A stretch of 64,000 nucleotides of DNA, from NCBI GenBank assembly GCA_918797485.1, contig CAKKNE010000001.1:5332001-5396000 (forward strand). Reading direction: 5' to 3'. Position 1 is the first letter of the stretch, and every line of letters starts with the position of its first letter. The position numbers and the translations under genes were made by a program. The stretch comes from Pelagomonas calceolata. Its lineage: Eukaryota > Sar > Pelagophyceae > Pelagomonadales > Pelagomonadaceae. Under the pieces are notes generated by a model, which saw nothing but the letters and a program-made list of their open reading frames with translations, was not told where the DNA came from and did no database searches. Of the stretch, positions 47,307-55,419 are shown in pieces.

Positions 47307-50051
47307 ATGTCCTCACACATCTTGCTGTTCCTCACGCTTGCGGCGCCAGGTGCATCACCCGCGTCACACAGCTCACAATTTGCTTTCGCAGCGCACGCGT
47401 CGTCATTCGTGGCGGGCGCGCGTCGTCGTGGCGCCGCGACATACGCTCACATACCCCACATGGCGCAATTGCGCCAACGCTCCGGGCGAGCGGAGCACGA
47501 GGTCCCGCGCCGGGACGCTCTCGACGCCGCGACGATGAAACTTCCCGAAAATCAATCATACGCCCGCGCTCGTCGGCGCTCGGTCGAAAGCACATCAACC
47601 GGATCGCGCGCAGGCGTTCAAGGCCACGGCTACATGACCGAGCCGCCCTCGCGCCAGTACGAGGCGTACAAGGCGAACGGTTGGCCGAACCAAGTGGCCG
47701 AGTACGATCCGCATGGCGTCGCTGCCGGAGGCATGTATGCCGACTGCGACGGCTGCCGGTCGCGCGACTGGTTCGGCCCGAACCCGTGGTCGGAGCCCGG
47801 TACGGCGAAGCATTTGGACTTCATTATGGGTGGGACCGGCGGCAACATCCTCGGCGTCTGCGGCGCCTCGCCGTCGCGGGACAACGACTACAACACGCCT
47901 CTGGATGGGCACTGGGGCATGAGCGCCAAGACCACCTACAAAGCCGGCGACGTGATTGACGTATCCTGGTGCGTGTCCGCAGACCACGGTGGCATCCCAC
48001 AGTTCCGCTTATGCGATGACGAAGGCCTCGTGTCAGCTGTGACGACGCCCGACAAGCCGCCGAGCCTCGCGGACCTCGAGGCGCTCGAGCAGTGCTTCCA
48101 ACGCGGTCTTCTGCGGTGCGACGACGTCCCCGGTCAGGACTGCTCCCAGGTCGAGGTCTGCGACACCTACGCTAAAGACTGGGGCGCCTGCTCCGATCCC
48201 GGCCAATTCCTGCACTGCCGGGACGAGAAATCGACCGAGGGCAAGTACTGGGCGTGCGTCAACACGCAGGAGACGTGCGACCACGGGTTCATGGCCCGCT
48301 ACAAGCTCAAGATCCCCGAGTCCTTCCCGGCCTCGCAGCACACCATTCTCTCGTACCGGTGGGACACGTACGAGAACAACGAGGTCTTCGTCGGGTGCGC
48401 CGACGTCGCGATCACGCCGGACGGCGACGCGGCGCCCGTGACGCCTAGGCCGACGCCGCGGCCCACGAAGGGCGACGTCGCCACGCCCAAGCCGACGCCG
48501 CGCCCGACGATCAAAGACGAGGTGCCCGCCACGCCCCGCCCGACCTCCAAGCCGACGGCCGCCTCCGGTGGTGAAGACGACGACGCCGACGCCTACTGCT
48601 GCCAGAACGACGGCAAGTCGTGTGACGGGTGCTCGTGGATCGCGCCGCCAGGCAACTACTGCGCCCAGAGCGAGAGCAACTGCGGTAACTGCGGCGAGCA
48701 GTTCGCCTGGTGCGGCGATGGTGCCGTGACGGACGACGAGCCCGCGCCGGCGACGCCCCGGCCGACCGTCAAGCCCACGGCCGCGGCGCCTCAGACGCCC
48801 CGGCCGACGCCCAGACCCCAAGCCAACAACGATGACGGCTCGTCTGGCGGCGAGGGCTACTGCTGCTTCTGGCCCGAGGGCCCCGGTGGCTGCGGCCAGT
48901 GCACGTCGCCGGCGGGCCCCGAGAACTGGTGCGCCAAGGGCCGCAAGGAGCAGTGTCTCGTGCATCGCGTCGATGGCGTGTATCGCGTGAACCTTATATT
49001 CCACACAGGCAAAGAGTGCGTCGAGGACTGCGGCCACACGTGGTGCGACGGCGGCTCGCCCGTGACCGACGACGGCGACACTGATGACCGTGCGACGTGC
49101 GACCTTCCCGAGGCCGGCGCGCCGGTGGACGCCAGTGGCTTCGTAGAGAAGCACGGCAAGCTCCGCCTCGACGGCGTCCAGCTCGTCGATGAAAACGGCG
49201 CCCCGGTGCAGCTCCTGGGCATGTCGAGTCACGGCCTCCACTGGTTCCCCGACTGCTACACCTTCGAGGCGGTCGAACACCTGGTCAAAACCTGGGGCAC
49301 TACTGTTTTCCGGGCGGCGATGTACGTCGGCGAGGGCGGCTACGCGTCGGACCCGTCGGTCAAGCAGAAGGTCAAGGACATCGTCGCGTGGACGAAGCAG
49401 CTCGGCATCTACTGCATCATCGACTGGCACGTCCTCACGCCGGGCGACCCCAACGCTAACACCTACTCGGGCGCCGTCGACTTCTGGACCGAGATGGCGA
49501 CGCTCTACAAGGACGAAGACCACGTTATCTACGAGATCGCGAACGAGCCGAACGGCGTGGCCTGGTCTCGCGTGAAAGAGTACCACAATCGTATTATTGG
49601 GGCGATCCGAGCCATCGACGCGGAATCGATCATCATCGCGGGCACGACGACGTGGTCCCAGGACATTCATCTCGCTGCGGACGAGCCAGTCGCCGAGTCG
49701 TACAACGTCATGTACGCGTTCCACTTCTACGCCTGTTCCCACGGCTCGCTGCTGCAGCGCGTCAAGGACTACCGAACGAAGATACCTATCTTCGTCTCAG
49801 AGTGGGGCACGTCGTCGTATAGCGGCGACGGAGGGGTGTGCGCGTGTGAGGCCAAGGAGTTCCTCGACGTGTTCTCGGACAAGGACGGCTCGGGCGGCGG
49901 CATCAAGCTGTCGATGGCGCAGTGGTCCTGGGCCGACAAGAGCGAGTCCTCCGCCGCGCTCGCGCCGGGCGCGTGCCGCAGCGACTGGGACTCGCTCTCG
50001 GAGTCGGGCGAGTTCCTTCGGGCCTACGTCCGCGACGCGACGCGTGCCTGA
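47307..50051 (+). CDS. secreted LPMO-like plus GH5 cellulase fusion (3 exons)
   Basis: Exons 47307-47349, 47614-48942 and 49009-50051 give 804 residues. Splicing makes an 18-residue signal peptide ending APGVQG, so the mature protein starts HGYMTEPPSRQ. The N-terminal His, together with the His in VSADHGGIPQFRLC and the later WDTYENNEVFVGCADVAI, matches the copper site of AA10/AA15-like lytic polysaccharide monooxygenases. Pro/Thr linkers carry two Cys-rich modules (YCCQNDG to WCGDG; YCCFWPEG to WCDGG). The C-terminal GH5 barrel (LRLDGVQLVDENGAPVQLLG) has the acid/base Glu in YEIANEPNGV and the nucleophile Glu in FVSEWGTSSY. It likely attacks cellulose or a related beta-glucan outside the cell. 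Confidence 0.85.
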   Translation: MSSHILLFLTLAAPGASPASHSSQFAFAAHASSFVAGARRRGAATYAHIPHMAQLRQRSGRAEHEVPRRDALDAATMKLPENQSYARARRRSVESTSTGSRAGVQGHGYMTEPPSRQYEAYKANGWPNQVAEYDPHGVAAGGMYADCDGCRSRDWFGPNPWSEPGTAKHLDFIMGGTGGNILGVCGASPSRDNDYNTPLDGHWGMSAKTTYKAGDVIDVSWCVSADHGGIPQFRLCDDEGLVSAVTTPDKPPSLADLEALEQCFQRGLLRCDDVPGQDCSQVEVCDTYAKDWGACSDPGQFLHCRDEKSTEGKYWACVNTQETCDHGFMARYKLKIPESFPASQHTILSYRWDTYENNEVFVGCADVAITPDGDAAPVTPRPTPRPTKGDVATPKPTPRPTIKDEVPATPRPTSKPTAASGGEDDDADAYCCQNDGKSCDGCSWIAPPGNYCAQSESNCGNCGEQFAWCGDGAVTDDEPAPATPRPTVKPTAAAPQTPRPTPRPQANNDDGSSGGEGYCCFWPEGPGGCGQCTSPAGPENWCAKGRKEQCLVHRVDGVYRVNLIFHTGKECVEDCGHTWCDGGSPVTDDGDTDDRATCDLPEAGAPVDASGFVEKHGKLRLDGVQLVDENGAPVQLLGMSSHGLHWFPDCYTFEAVEHLVKTWGTTVFRAAMYVGEGGYASDPSVKQKVKDIVAWTKQLGIYCIIDWHVLTPGDPNANTYSGAVDFWTEMATLYKDEDHVIYEIANEPNGVAWSRVKEYHNRIIGAIRAIDAESIIIAGTTTWSQDIHLAADEPVAESYNVMYAFHFYACSHGSLLQRVKDYRTKIPIFVSEWGTSSYSGDGGVCACEAKEFLDVFSDKDGSGGGIKLSMAQWSWADKSESSAALAPGACRSDWDSLSESGEFLRAYVRDATRA
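47350..47613 (+). other. 264-nt in-frame intron in the LPMO-GH5 gene
   Basis: The donor is GTGCAT and the acceptor GATCGCGCGCAG. It is 88 codons long and has no stop in the gene's frame. Removing it places the signal peptide directly before the mature HGYM start that LPMOs require. Confidence 0.75.
48943..49008 (+). mobile_element. introner intron with GC donor (66 nt)
   Basis: It starts GCAAGGAG and the bases after its AG are GCAAAGAG, a 7/8 duplication. It contains GCGTCGATGGCGTG and ends ATTCCACACAG. Removing it gives NWCAKGRKECVEDC, which has the same C-x6-C spacing as the sister module (NYCAQSESNC). The length is 22 codons. Confidence 0.8.
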
Positions 50052-50227
50052 AACGGCGCGTGACCGCTTCCTCTTCTCCCGGTCCCTCCTCTTCCCTTCC
50101 CGCGTGTTCCTCTTCCCCAAGTCATGATGTTGTGTCAGCGCTTGCGCTGTCCTGTCTATGTCTCTTCTACGTAAAAACGCTTTTCTCACGATGCGTTCGA
50201 GGAGTGAGTGAGGGGCATTATGCCAGT

Positions 50228-50241
50228 ATGTAACACACTAG
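50228..50241 (-). promoter_or_regulatory. promoter palindrome copy 12 (partial)
   Basis: Only ATGTAACACACTAG is kept; the left arm has drifted. It lies about 77 bp upstream of the CHMP2 gene ATG. Confidence 0.5.
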
Positions 50242-50317
50242 AAGCTCTCAGGACAGCAAAACTCTCCGTTTTTTTTGGCATTACTCGTACCTGCTAGCAC
50301 GAAATTGGCAGTGTACA

Positions 50318-50941
50318 ATGTCGAACTTCTCCAACCCCTTCAAGAAGCAACCAACAGCGAAAGAAGCGGCCAAGGGCGTAAAAAAAGAGGTTCGCAGCAG
50401 CCAGCGCGAGCTGGACCGAGAACTGCGAGACATTGATCGACGCGAGGCGCAGCTAATAGCTGACATCAAGAAGCAAGCAAGGGATGGGCGCGAGACCAGT
50501 GTGCGAGTCCTCGCGAGGAACTTGGTCCAGTTACGTAGCTCGCGGGAGCGGCTCCTGAAGGCGCGCGGCACAGTGGGAAGCATGTCTGCACAAGCCAGTG
50601 CGATGGCGGCGTCGATAACCGTGGCCGACTCGCTCCAAAAGACCAGCAAGGTCATGAATAAAATGAATGCGTCGGTGCAGAAGTCGGCGATGTCCGTGGC
50701 CGCCTTCCAGAAGGAAGCCGAGCGCATGAATATGACGGAGGAAGCCATGGGCGACATGCTCTCGGAGGCGTTCGACGACGACGAGGATGAGGCTGACGCC
50801 GTCGTCGACCAGGTCTTGGCCGAGGTCGGCCTGAACACGACGAAGGACCTCCACGATGCGCCGACGGCGGCGCTGCCCGAGCCCGAAGCCGCTGAGGCCG
50901 ACGACACGGACCAGTTGCTGAGACAATTGAACGCGCTGTAG
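50318..50941 (+). CDS. ESCRT-III subunit CHMP2/VPS2
   Basis: A 207-residue Snf7-family protein. The basic N-terminal helix (NPFKKQPTAKEAAKGVKKEVRSSQRELDRELRDIDRREAQLI) is followed by the hairpin partner (ARNLVQLRSSRERLLKAR). A helix with KTSKVMNKMNASV, typical of CHMP2B, comes next, then an acidic stretch (FDDDEDEADAVVDQVLAEVG). The C-terminus DQLLRQLNAL is a MIM1-type motif that binds the MIT domain of Vps4. It polymerises on membranes in endosomal sorting, cytokinesis and repair. The length and charge pattern match the family. I cannot separate CHMP2A from CHMP2B with certainty. Confidence 0.87.
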   Translation: MSNFSNPFKKQPTAKEAAKGVKKEVRSSQRELDRELRDIDRREAQLIADIKKQARDGRETSVRVLARNLVQLRSSRERLLKARGTVGSMSAQASAMAASITVADSLQKTSKVMNKMNASVQKSAMSVAAFQKEAERMNMTEEAMGDMLSEAFDDDEDEADAVVDQVLAEVGLNTTKDLHDAPTAALPEPEAAEADDTDQLLRQLNAL

Positions 50942-50997
50942 GAGATGAGAGTAAAAATTGTTGTTGTACCGGTCGAACGATTACTTCACACTAGAAA

Positions 50998-52716
50998 CTA
51001 AAGCTCATCGCCGCGAGGCAGCGTCGGCGCTTCGACCTCCGGCTTCTTCTCGCAGATCAGCGCGCCGTGGCGGTTGCCCACATGCTCGTCGTCGGCACAC
51101 GCCGACGGCTCGATGGACGCCTCCTCGACCTGGCCCCGAAAGCCCGTCTGGCACTTTTGACAGAGAAGGACCCCGCCTGGCTCCATGTCGCAGCCCTCGC
51201 AGGACCCTAAATAAGATCCGGGCGGAATCGTCGCGCCGTTCGGCCGCGCCGGCGTTTTCCGCCGCTTTTCGCGCTCGTAGTCCCGCTTGCGCTCAAAGGG
51301 ATCACCAAACGGTTCGTACTTGAAATCCTCTGGAAAGTAGCGCCGCAACACCCTTTCGGAAAAGGGCATGCCTTGCGTCGTCCCGTCCCGTTCGAACCCT
51401 CGGTCCAAGTCATCGCCGCGGTCGTACGCCTTGCGCTTCTCCGGATCGCCCAGGCAGTCGTGCGCCGCCGACACGCGCTCGAAGGCCGCCGTCGAGCCAT
51501 CATTTTTGTCGGGGTGCGCGCTCCGAGATGCGGCCCGAAAAGCCTTCCGTAATTCATCGCTCCCGAAGTCGCGAGTCACGCCCAGCACGAGGTAGTGGTT
51601 GTGCGACTCGTTGCCACCCGCGAGGCGCCTTCGTTCGACGTCGACGGCGGCGAAGACGACAGCGTCGCGCACGCCGTCGCGCGTCCGGTCGGTCCACGCT
51701 AATCTTTCAGCGTTGCGCAGCGCGTCGGAGGCGCGCCCTGAATCTAATGCAAGGGCCGCGTCGGCGACGAGCGCCGCGCCGTACGTCGGGAATAATGCAA
51801 GCGCCTCCCTCAACGAATCTCGCGCCTCGTCGAAGCGCCTTGATCTTCTACAGCACTCGCCCCGCCTTAATGAAGCCAGGGCCGACGCCCACTTGACGAC
51901 TTCCGCGTCCTCGGCGCGGTTCCAGAAGGGCTGGATCGCGTACTTGCCTGCCTTCCACGCGTCGGCACACTTGCCGTAGTCGCCGCTCGCCGCGAACCGC
52001 GCCGCCTCGCTCGCGTCGGCCTTGGCCACGAGGTCGGCCGGCGGCGCCAGGGGCTCTCGACTGTCTTGCGCAGTAGCGCCGTCGGGCGCCGCGAGGGCCT
52101 GGAGCGAGCCGAACTCGGACACGGCGTTTCCCGCGAGGGCGTTGCGGATCACCGCGTTGTGGTGCCGCCGCTGGTTGACCAAGTTCCAGACCATGTTCCG
52201 GTCGCCGATGTAGATGACCTGCCAGGGCAGCTCATCCACATTATCGTCGTCGCCCGACGCCATGTCCTCCGCGGCCGTGCGCTCGTAGGGTGAGGGTCTA
52301 TGACTATGACTCCACGAATCGCCGGCGCCCGGGATCACCGTGTCGCCCGCGTGCTCGAACCTATCTTTGCCGCTCTGATCTATAAAAACCCACTCCGTCT
52401 CCTTGCCGCTTTTGGTTTTGAGACCCACGGGCGGGCCCGCGAACGCTAAGATCCAGTCCGACTCCTCGTTGCGGTACGCGACCTTGCAGCGCCGCGTTCG
52501 ACACGCGCGCCGCAGCGTGTTCGGATCGACGAGCGCGTAGACGCCGTTCAGGTCATCTAACGTCGAGCCGGCGACGAAAAAGCCCTGGGCCCAATCCCTG
52601 ACGGTCCCGACGCGCCGCGGGCCGCCGCCGCCGCCGCCGTAGGGCACGACGCCGCCCGGTCCCACGAGCTGCGCGCCGACGCCGCTGAACAGGAGTGCCA
52701 GTGCTTGCAGTTGCAT
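50998..52716 (-). CDS. ER-lumenal DnaJ protein with TPR-like region and CVNH domain
   Basis: A 572-residue protein with a signal peptide (LQALALLFSGVGAQ) and a C-terminal RGDEL, a KDEL-like ER retrieval signal. The order is a beta-rich N-terminal domain (about 45-130), a helical TPR-like region (about 225-360) and a J domain (NHYLVLGVTRDFG to DPEKRKAYD) with the HPD that stimulates Hsp70/BiP. A short linker follows, then a C-terminal domain with the cyanovirin-N pattern (PGSYLGSCEGCDMEPGGVLLC to SACADDEHVGNRHGALIC). CVNH domains bind sugar, so it may couple glycoprotein recognition to BiP. TPR plus J in the ER recalls DNAJC3. The ATG at 52716 starts at the signal peptide. Confidence 0.82.
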   Translation of the reverse strand: MQLQALALLFSGVGAQLVGPGGVVPYGGGGGGPRRVGTVRDWAQGFFVAGSTLDDLNGVYALVDPNTLRRACRTRRCKVAYRNEESDWILAFAGPPVGLKTKSGKETEWVFIDQSGKDRFEHAGDTVIPGAGDSWSHSHRPSPYERTAAEDMASGDDDNVDELPWQVIYIGDRNMVWNLVNQRRHHNAVIRNALAGNAVSEFGSLQALAAPDGATAQDSREPLAPPADLVAKADASEAARFAASGDYGKCADAWKAGKYAIQPFWNRAEDAEVVKWASALASLRRGECCRRSRRFDEARDSLREALALFPTYGAALVADAALALDSGRASDALRNAERLAWTDRTRDGVRDAVVFAAVDVERRRLAGGNESHNHYLVLGVTRDFGSDELRKAFRAASRSAHPDKNDGSTAAFERVSAAHDCLGDPEKRKAYDRGDDLDRGFERDGTTQGMPFSERVLRRYFPEDFKYEPFGDPFERKRDYEREKRRKTPARPNGATIPPGSYLGSCEGCDMEPGGVLLCQKCQTGFRGQVEEASIEPSACADDEHVGNRHGALICEKKPEVEAPTLPRGDEL

Positions 52717-53085
52717 TGTTTAGTTCTCGGTTCCGCCGTCGGCTTGCTTGTTTATTTCGTGATTCCGCCGTCGGCTTGCGAGCTAATGCATTTCTCGCGA
52801 CTGCTGGGGGCAGGTAGGCAGCCTGCTGGTGGAGTGTAGTATTGCTTGCCGCGTGCAATTGATGTGCCTTTGGGTGCGGCAGCGCGGCAGTGTCTCAAAT
52901 CGATAATGCGACAGCTGGCTCGAACCGATACGGGCAGGAGCGCGCTAAAAAGCTGCCGACATGCGCTACTGGCTAGAGGCTGTAAGACACTAGGCAGCAG
53001 AATTATCATGCGTCTTACGTGCACAGGGCAGGCTATTGGGGGGAGGGGAAATGTGTCGATGAGTCTACCCAGAGAAGAGAGAGGC
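52717..53085. other. intergenic stretch with palindrome
   Basis: It holds an inverse palindrome at 52972-52993. No gene is seen. Confidence 0.45.
52972..52993 (-). promoter_or_regulatory. promoter palindrome copy 13
   Basis: GCTAGAGG, CTGTAAGACACTAG; about 256 bp upstream of the DnaJ gene ATG on the minus strand. Confidence 0.7.
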
Positions 53086-55209
53086 TCACGCGCCGCTCGG
53101 CCCCATCGTGCGGAGCTTGACGTCCTCGGGCGTCTTGTCGAGGATGTCGTGCGCGTACTTGAGGAGCATCTTGTCGAGCTTGGCCTCGGGGTCGAAGAAG
53201 GGATTGATCTGGCCCGGTTTCATACCAGCAGCTAAATGGTTGACGTCGCGGTGGTTCGCCTCATCGGCGCGGATCGCGAGCATCAGGTCGAGCACGGTAC
53301 CCTCCTCGCCTGCGTGAACCGGTGAGTGGCGTGAGAAAGGTCTACCATCATCGTGGACGCCGGATCCGAACCCAGGTGCCAGTAGGCCCGCCCGATGGCC
53401 GGCGCGATCTGCGTGCGCCACGCGGCCAATTCACTCCCTTCCGGCGCCGCCTCGATGCCGCCGATGATCTTCGTGTACGTGCTACAGGCCTCTTCTTCCA
53501 CGTAGCCGACCAGGCGGTGGCAGTACGTCGGGTTGATGACGTACATCGTCCCGAAGAACGTCGCGAAGACGCACTGGCCGCCGATGACCGCGAGCCGGAA
53601 CATCGTGCCCGGCTGGTACATCTTGATGAACGCTAACAAGTGCATCTTCTCGTTCTCCGCCTGTGCATAAATCAAAATTTCAAGGCGCGTTCCACGCCAT
53701 CGAGCACCCGACGCACTGGTAGATTTCCACACAGCTCTCGACCTCCTCCAACAACAAGTTCGTCCAGCCGCCGTCGCGCTCCATGGTCCTCAAAGCCTTG
53801 AAGTGGCGGAACATGGCCCCCACAAACCCGGGCACGGCAGCGATCGTCTCCAGGAAGATCGCCCTTAACATAATCTTCTTCTGCGTGAGCTCGCCGATGT
53901 TCCAGAGCGTGGCCGCGTCGAAGCCCTTGCGCAATAACCTGCGTGGAAATCAACCAGTGAGTTGGTATGTCGAACGGTGAGGAACCGGCATCGCCACGCC
54001 ATTGAGCAAAGTGTCGCGTCGATGGCGTGGAGGTCGTCGCGACGATTCAGCACGAAGGCGCCGTGAAATCTTGATTTCCACACAGGTAGTAACCAGGTCG
54101 AGTAGTAGGCCGCCTTGTCCGTCGTCGTCTTCGGTGGAGTATGCGTCAATTTCACATCTAGTTCCTCGGGCGAGTAGACGGAGTGGCCGCCGGCCTGTGT
54201 GGAAATCAACCAGTGCGTTGGGTGCGGTTCACTAAGTCATTTCTCGGCGATGACACGCCCGTGCTGGCTCCGTCGAGCGGTGAGGGACCGGCACTGCCAC
54301 GCCATCGAGCAGGCATCACGTCGATGGCGTGGAAGTCATGATTCAGCCGGTGGGCGGAAGGCGCTGGAAGTACTACGAAATTTTGATTTCCACACAGCCG
54401 CCCGCGAGGTACTCGACGCTACATTTGCCCACACCGAGCGGGTGCTTCGTGCCCGTGGTCCTACGTGGTCGACGACGTCGCGTCGATGTCGTGGGGGTCG
54501 GACGACGGCGTCGCGTCGATGGCGTGGGTTCGGACGACGGCGTCGCGTCGATGGCGTGGGGTTCGGACTCGGACGGCGCGTCGATGGCGTGGGGTTCGGA
54601 CTCGGACGGCGCGCTTGAAGTGGTTGCCCATATCCAATCCAACCTCGCCCTCGTCGCCGAGCTTGACGTCCAAGGCATGAATGAAGCGGTCGTAGGACAC
54701 GCTACCGCCGGCCTTGGCCGCGTAGAACCTGAGCGGAAATCAAACTTCGGGCGCCCCACGCCATCGACGCGACGTTGTCCCAAGGACCGCGTCGTCTACC
54801 TAACTCACTGGTTGATTTCCACACAGCGTAGAACATCTCGCCCAAATCTTCCACTTCTTTGTCGGTGAACGTGCCGCGGTGCTTCTTTAGTAAAGCTCTA
54901 AGCTCCTCGGCGTCGAGGCGGCCGTCGCCGTTCTTGTCGGCGGCCATGAGCTCGGACCTGCGCGGTGTGGCGCGTCGGCGGGCGTAACGCTGTGGAAAAG
55001 TCTGACGCGGCGGCGCGCTTGATCACGCGGACCTGCTGCTCGCCTAAAAACTTGAGAGTGTGCGGTCCATCGCTGTCCGTAACCGTCACGCGGGGCGAGG
55101 TCGACGGGTCGATGGGCTGAGCCGGCGCCGACAGGCATCTTAGAGGCGCGCGGCGCACGATTGGTTGGGTGGCCCTGGCAGTTGCACGAGCAATGTGGGC
55201 GAGACGCAT
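53086..55209 (-). CDS. AOX: mitochondrial alternative oxidase with N-terminal EF-hands (8 exons)
   Basis: Minus-strand exons: 55007-55209, 54835-54957, 54608-54728, 54406-54444, 54094-54194, 53743-53938, 53372-53660 and 53086-53309; 431 residues in one frame. A mitochondrial presequence (MRLAHIARATARATQPIVRR) comes first. A canonical EF-hand loop follows at 75-86 (DKNGDGRLDAEE), with a second, degenerate hand near 118-132. From about 150 the alternative oxidase follows, with diiron ligands in FLET (E226), NEKMHL (E265, H268), VEEEA (E317) and RADEANHRDVNH (E374, H377). The enzyme oxidises ubiquinol and reduces oxygen without proton pumping. The 54444/54608 junction is the least certain. Five introns show introner features. 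Confidence 0.85.
53310..53371 (-). other. AOX intron 7 (62 nt)
   Basis: The donor is GTTCGG and the acceptor GTTCACGCAG. It has no inverted repeats. Removal joins AYWHLG to EEGTVLDL. Confidence 0.8.
53661..53742 (-). mobile_element. AOX intron 6, degraded introner (82 nt)
   Basis: The element starts CTGTGTGGAAATCTACCAG after GTCGAGAG and ends TTTTGATTTATGCACAG before GCGGAGAA (5/8 match). Splicing restores LLEEAENEKMHL, a diagnostic AOX motif. Confidence 0.85.
53939..54093 (-). mobile_element. AOX intron 5, introner (155 nt)
   Basis: GTTACTAC precedes CTGTGTGGAAATC, and the end CTGGTTGATTTCCACGCAG is followed by GTTATTGC (6/8 match). An internal hairpin has CCACGCCATCGACGCG and a partial reverse copy. 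Splicing restores STWLLRKGFDAAT. Confidence 0.88.
54195..54405 (-). mobile_element. AOX intron 4, introner with GC donor (211 nt)
   Basis: GCGGGCGG precedes CTGTGTGGAAATC, and the end GGTTGATTTCCACACAG is followed by GCCGGCGG (7/8). A GC-AG splice gives VEYLAGGHSVYSPEEL. A GT donor six bases inside the element (TGT, then GTGGAA) would also stay in frame but would add four residues. Confidence 0.75.
54445..54607 (-). repeat. AOX intron 3 with a four-unit tandem array of the introner core
   Basis: Four units of 32-33 bp at 54477-54509, 54510-54541, 54542-54574 and 54575-54607, each with GCGTCGATGGCGTGG (one reads GTCGTGG) and a spacer GTTCGGACGACGG or GTTCGGACTCGGACGG. The array ends exactly at the proposed donor (GTCCGAG on the coding strand). 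The acceptor GGCACGAAG is tentative. Confidence 0.7.
54729..54834 (-). mobile_element. AOX intron 2, introner with perfect duplication (106 nt)
   Basis: GTTCTACG precedes CTGTGTGGAAATCAACCAG and is repeated exactly after the terminal TTTGATTTCCGCTCAG. The core GCGTCGATGGCGTGG is inside. Splicing restores GEMFYAAKAGGSVSYDRF; using the element's own GT instead would bring in a stop. Confidence 0.92.
54958..55006 (-). other. AOX intron 1 (49 nt)
   Basis: The donor is GTCAGA and the acceptor CACCGCGCAG. It joins the presequence exon (KRAAA) to the EF-hand exon (SELMAADKNGDG). No inverted repeats are seen. Confidence 0.8.
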
Positions 55210-55320
55210 GACGAGTGACTTGTTGTGGTATTCGGCGACGTAAGGAGAGGCCCCGACGTCCGGATATCAAACGATAACCGTGAGATCTCGCGTCGAGCTG
55301 GCGTCTTTTTCTATGGCCCA

Positions 55321-55339
55321 GCGGCTGTAAGACACTAGC
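55321..55339 (-). promoter_or_regulatory. promoter palindrome copy 14
   Basis: GCGGCTGTAAGACACTAGC; the left arm is shortened. It lies about 112 bp upstream of the AOX ATG on the minus strand. Confidence 0.65.
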
Positions 55340-55419
55340 CCGTGGCCGCGTCCTCTCGCAGAGACGCATCTCCGCCCCCATGCACGACTACGACACGAGG
55401 AAAAAACAACAGAGATAGA

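Noticed and set aside
48033-49742. A 569-codon open frame on the minus strand opposite the LPMO-GH5 gene
   Set aside because: It is the mirror of a GC-rich real gene, rich in Arg, Val and Gly with no domain. Open antisense frames are expected where third positions are nearly all G or C.
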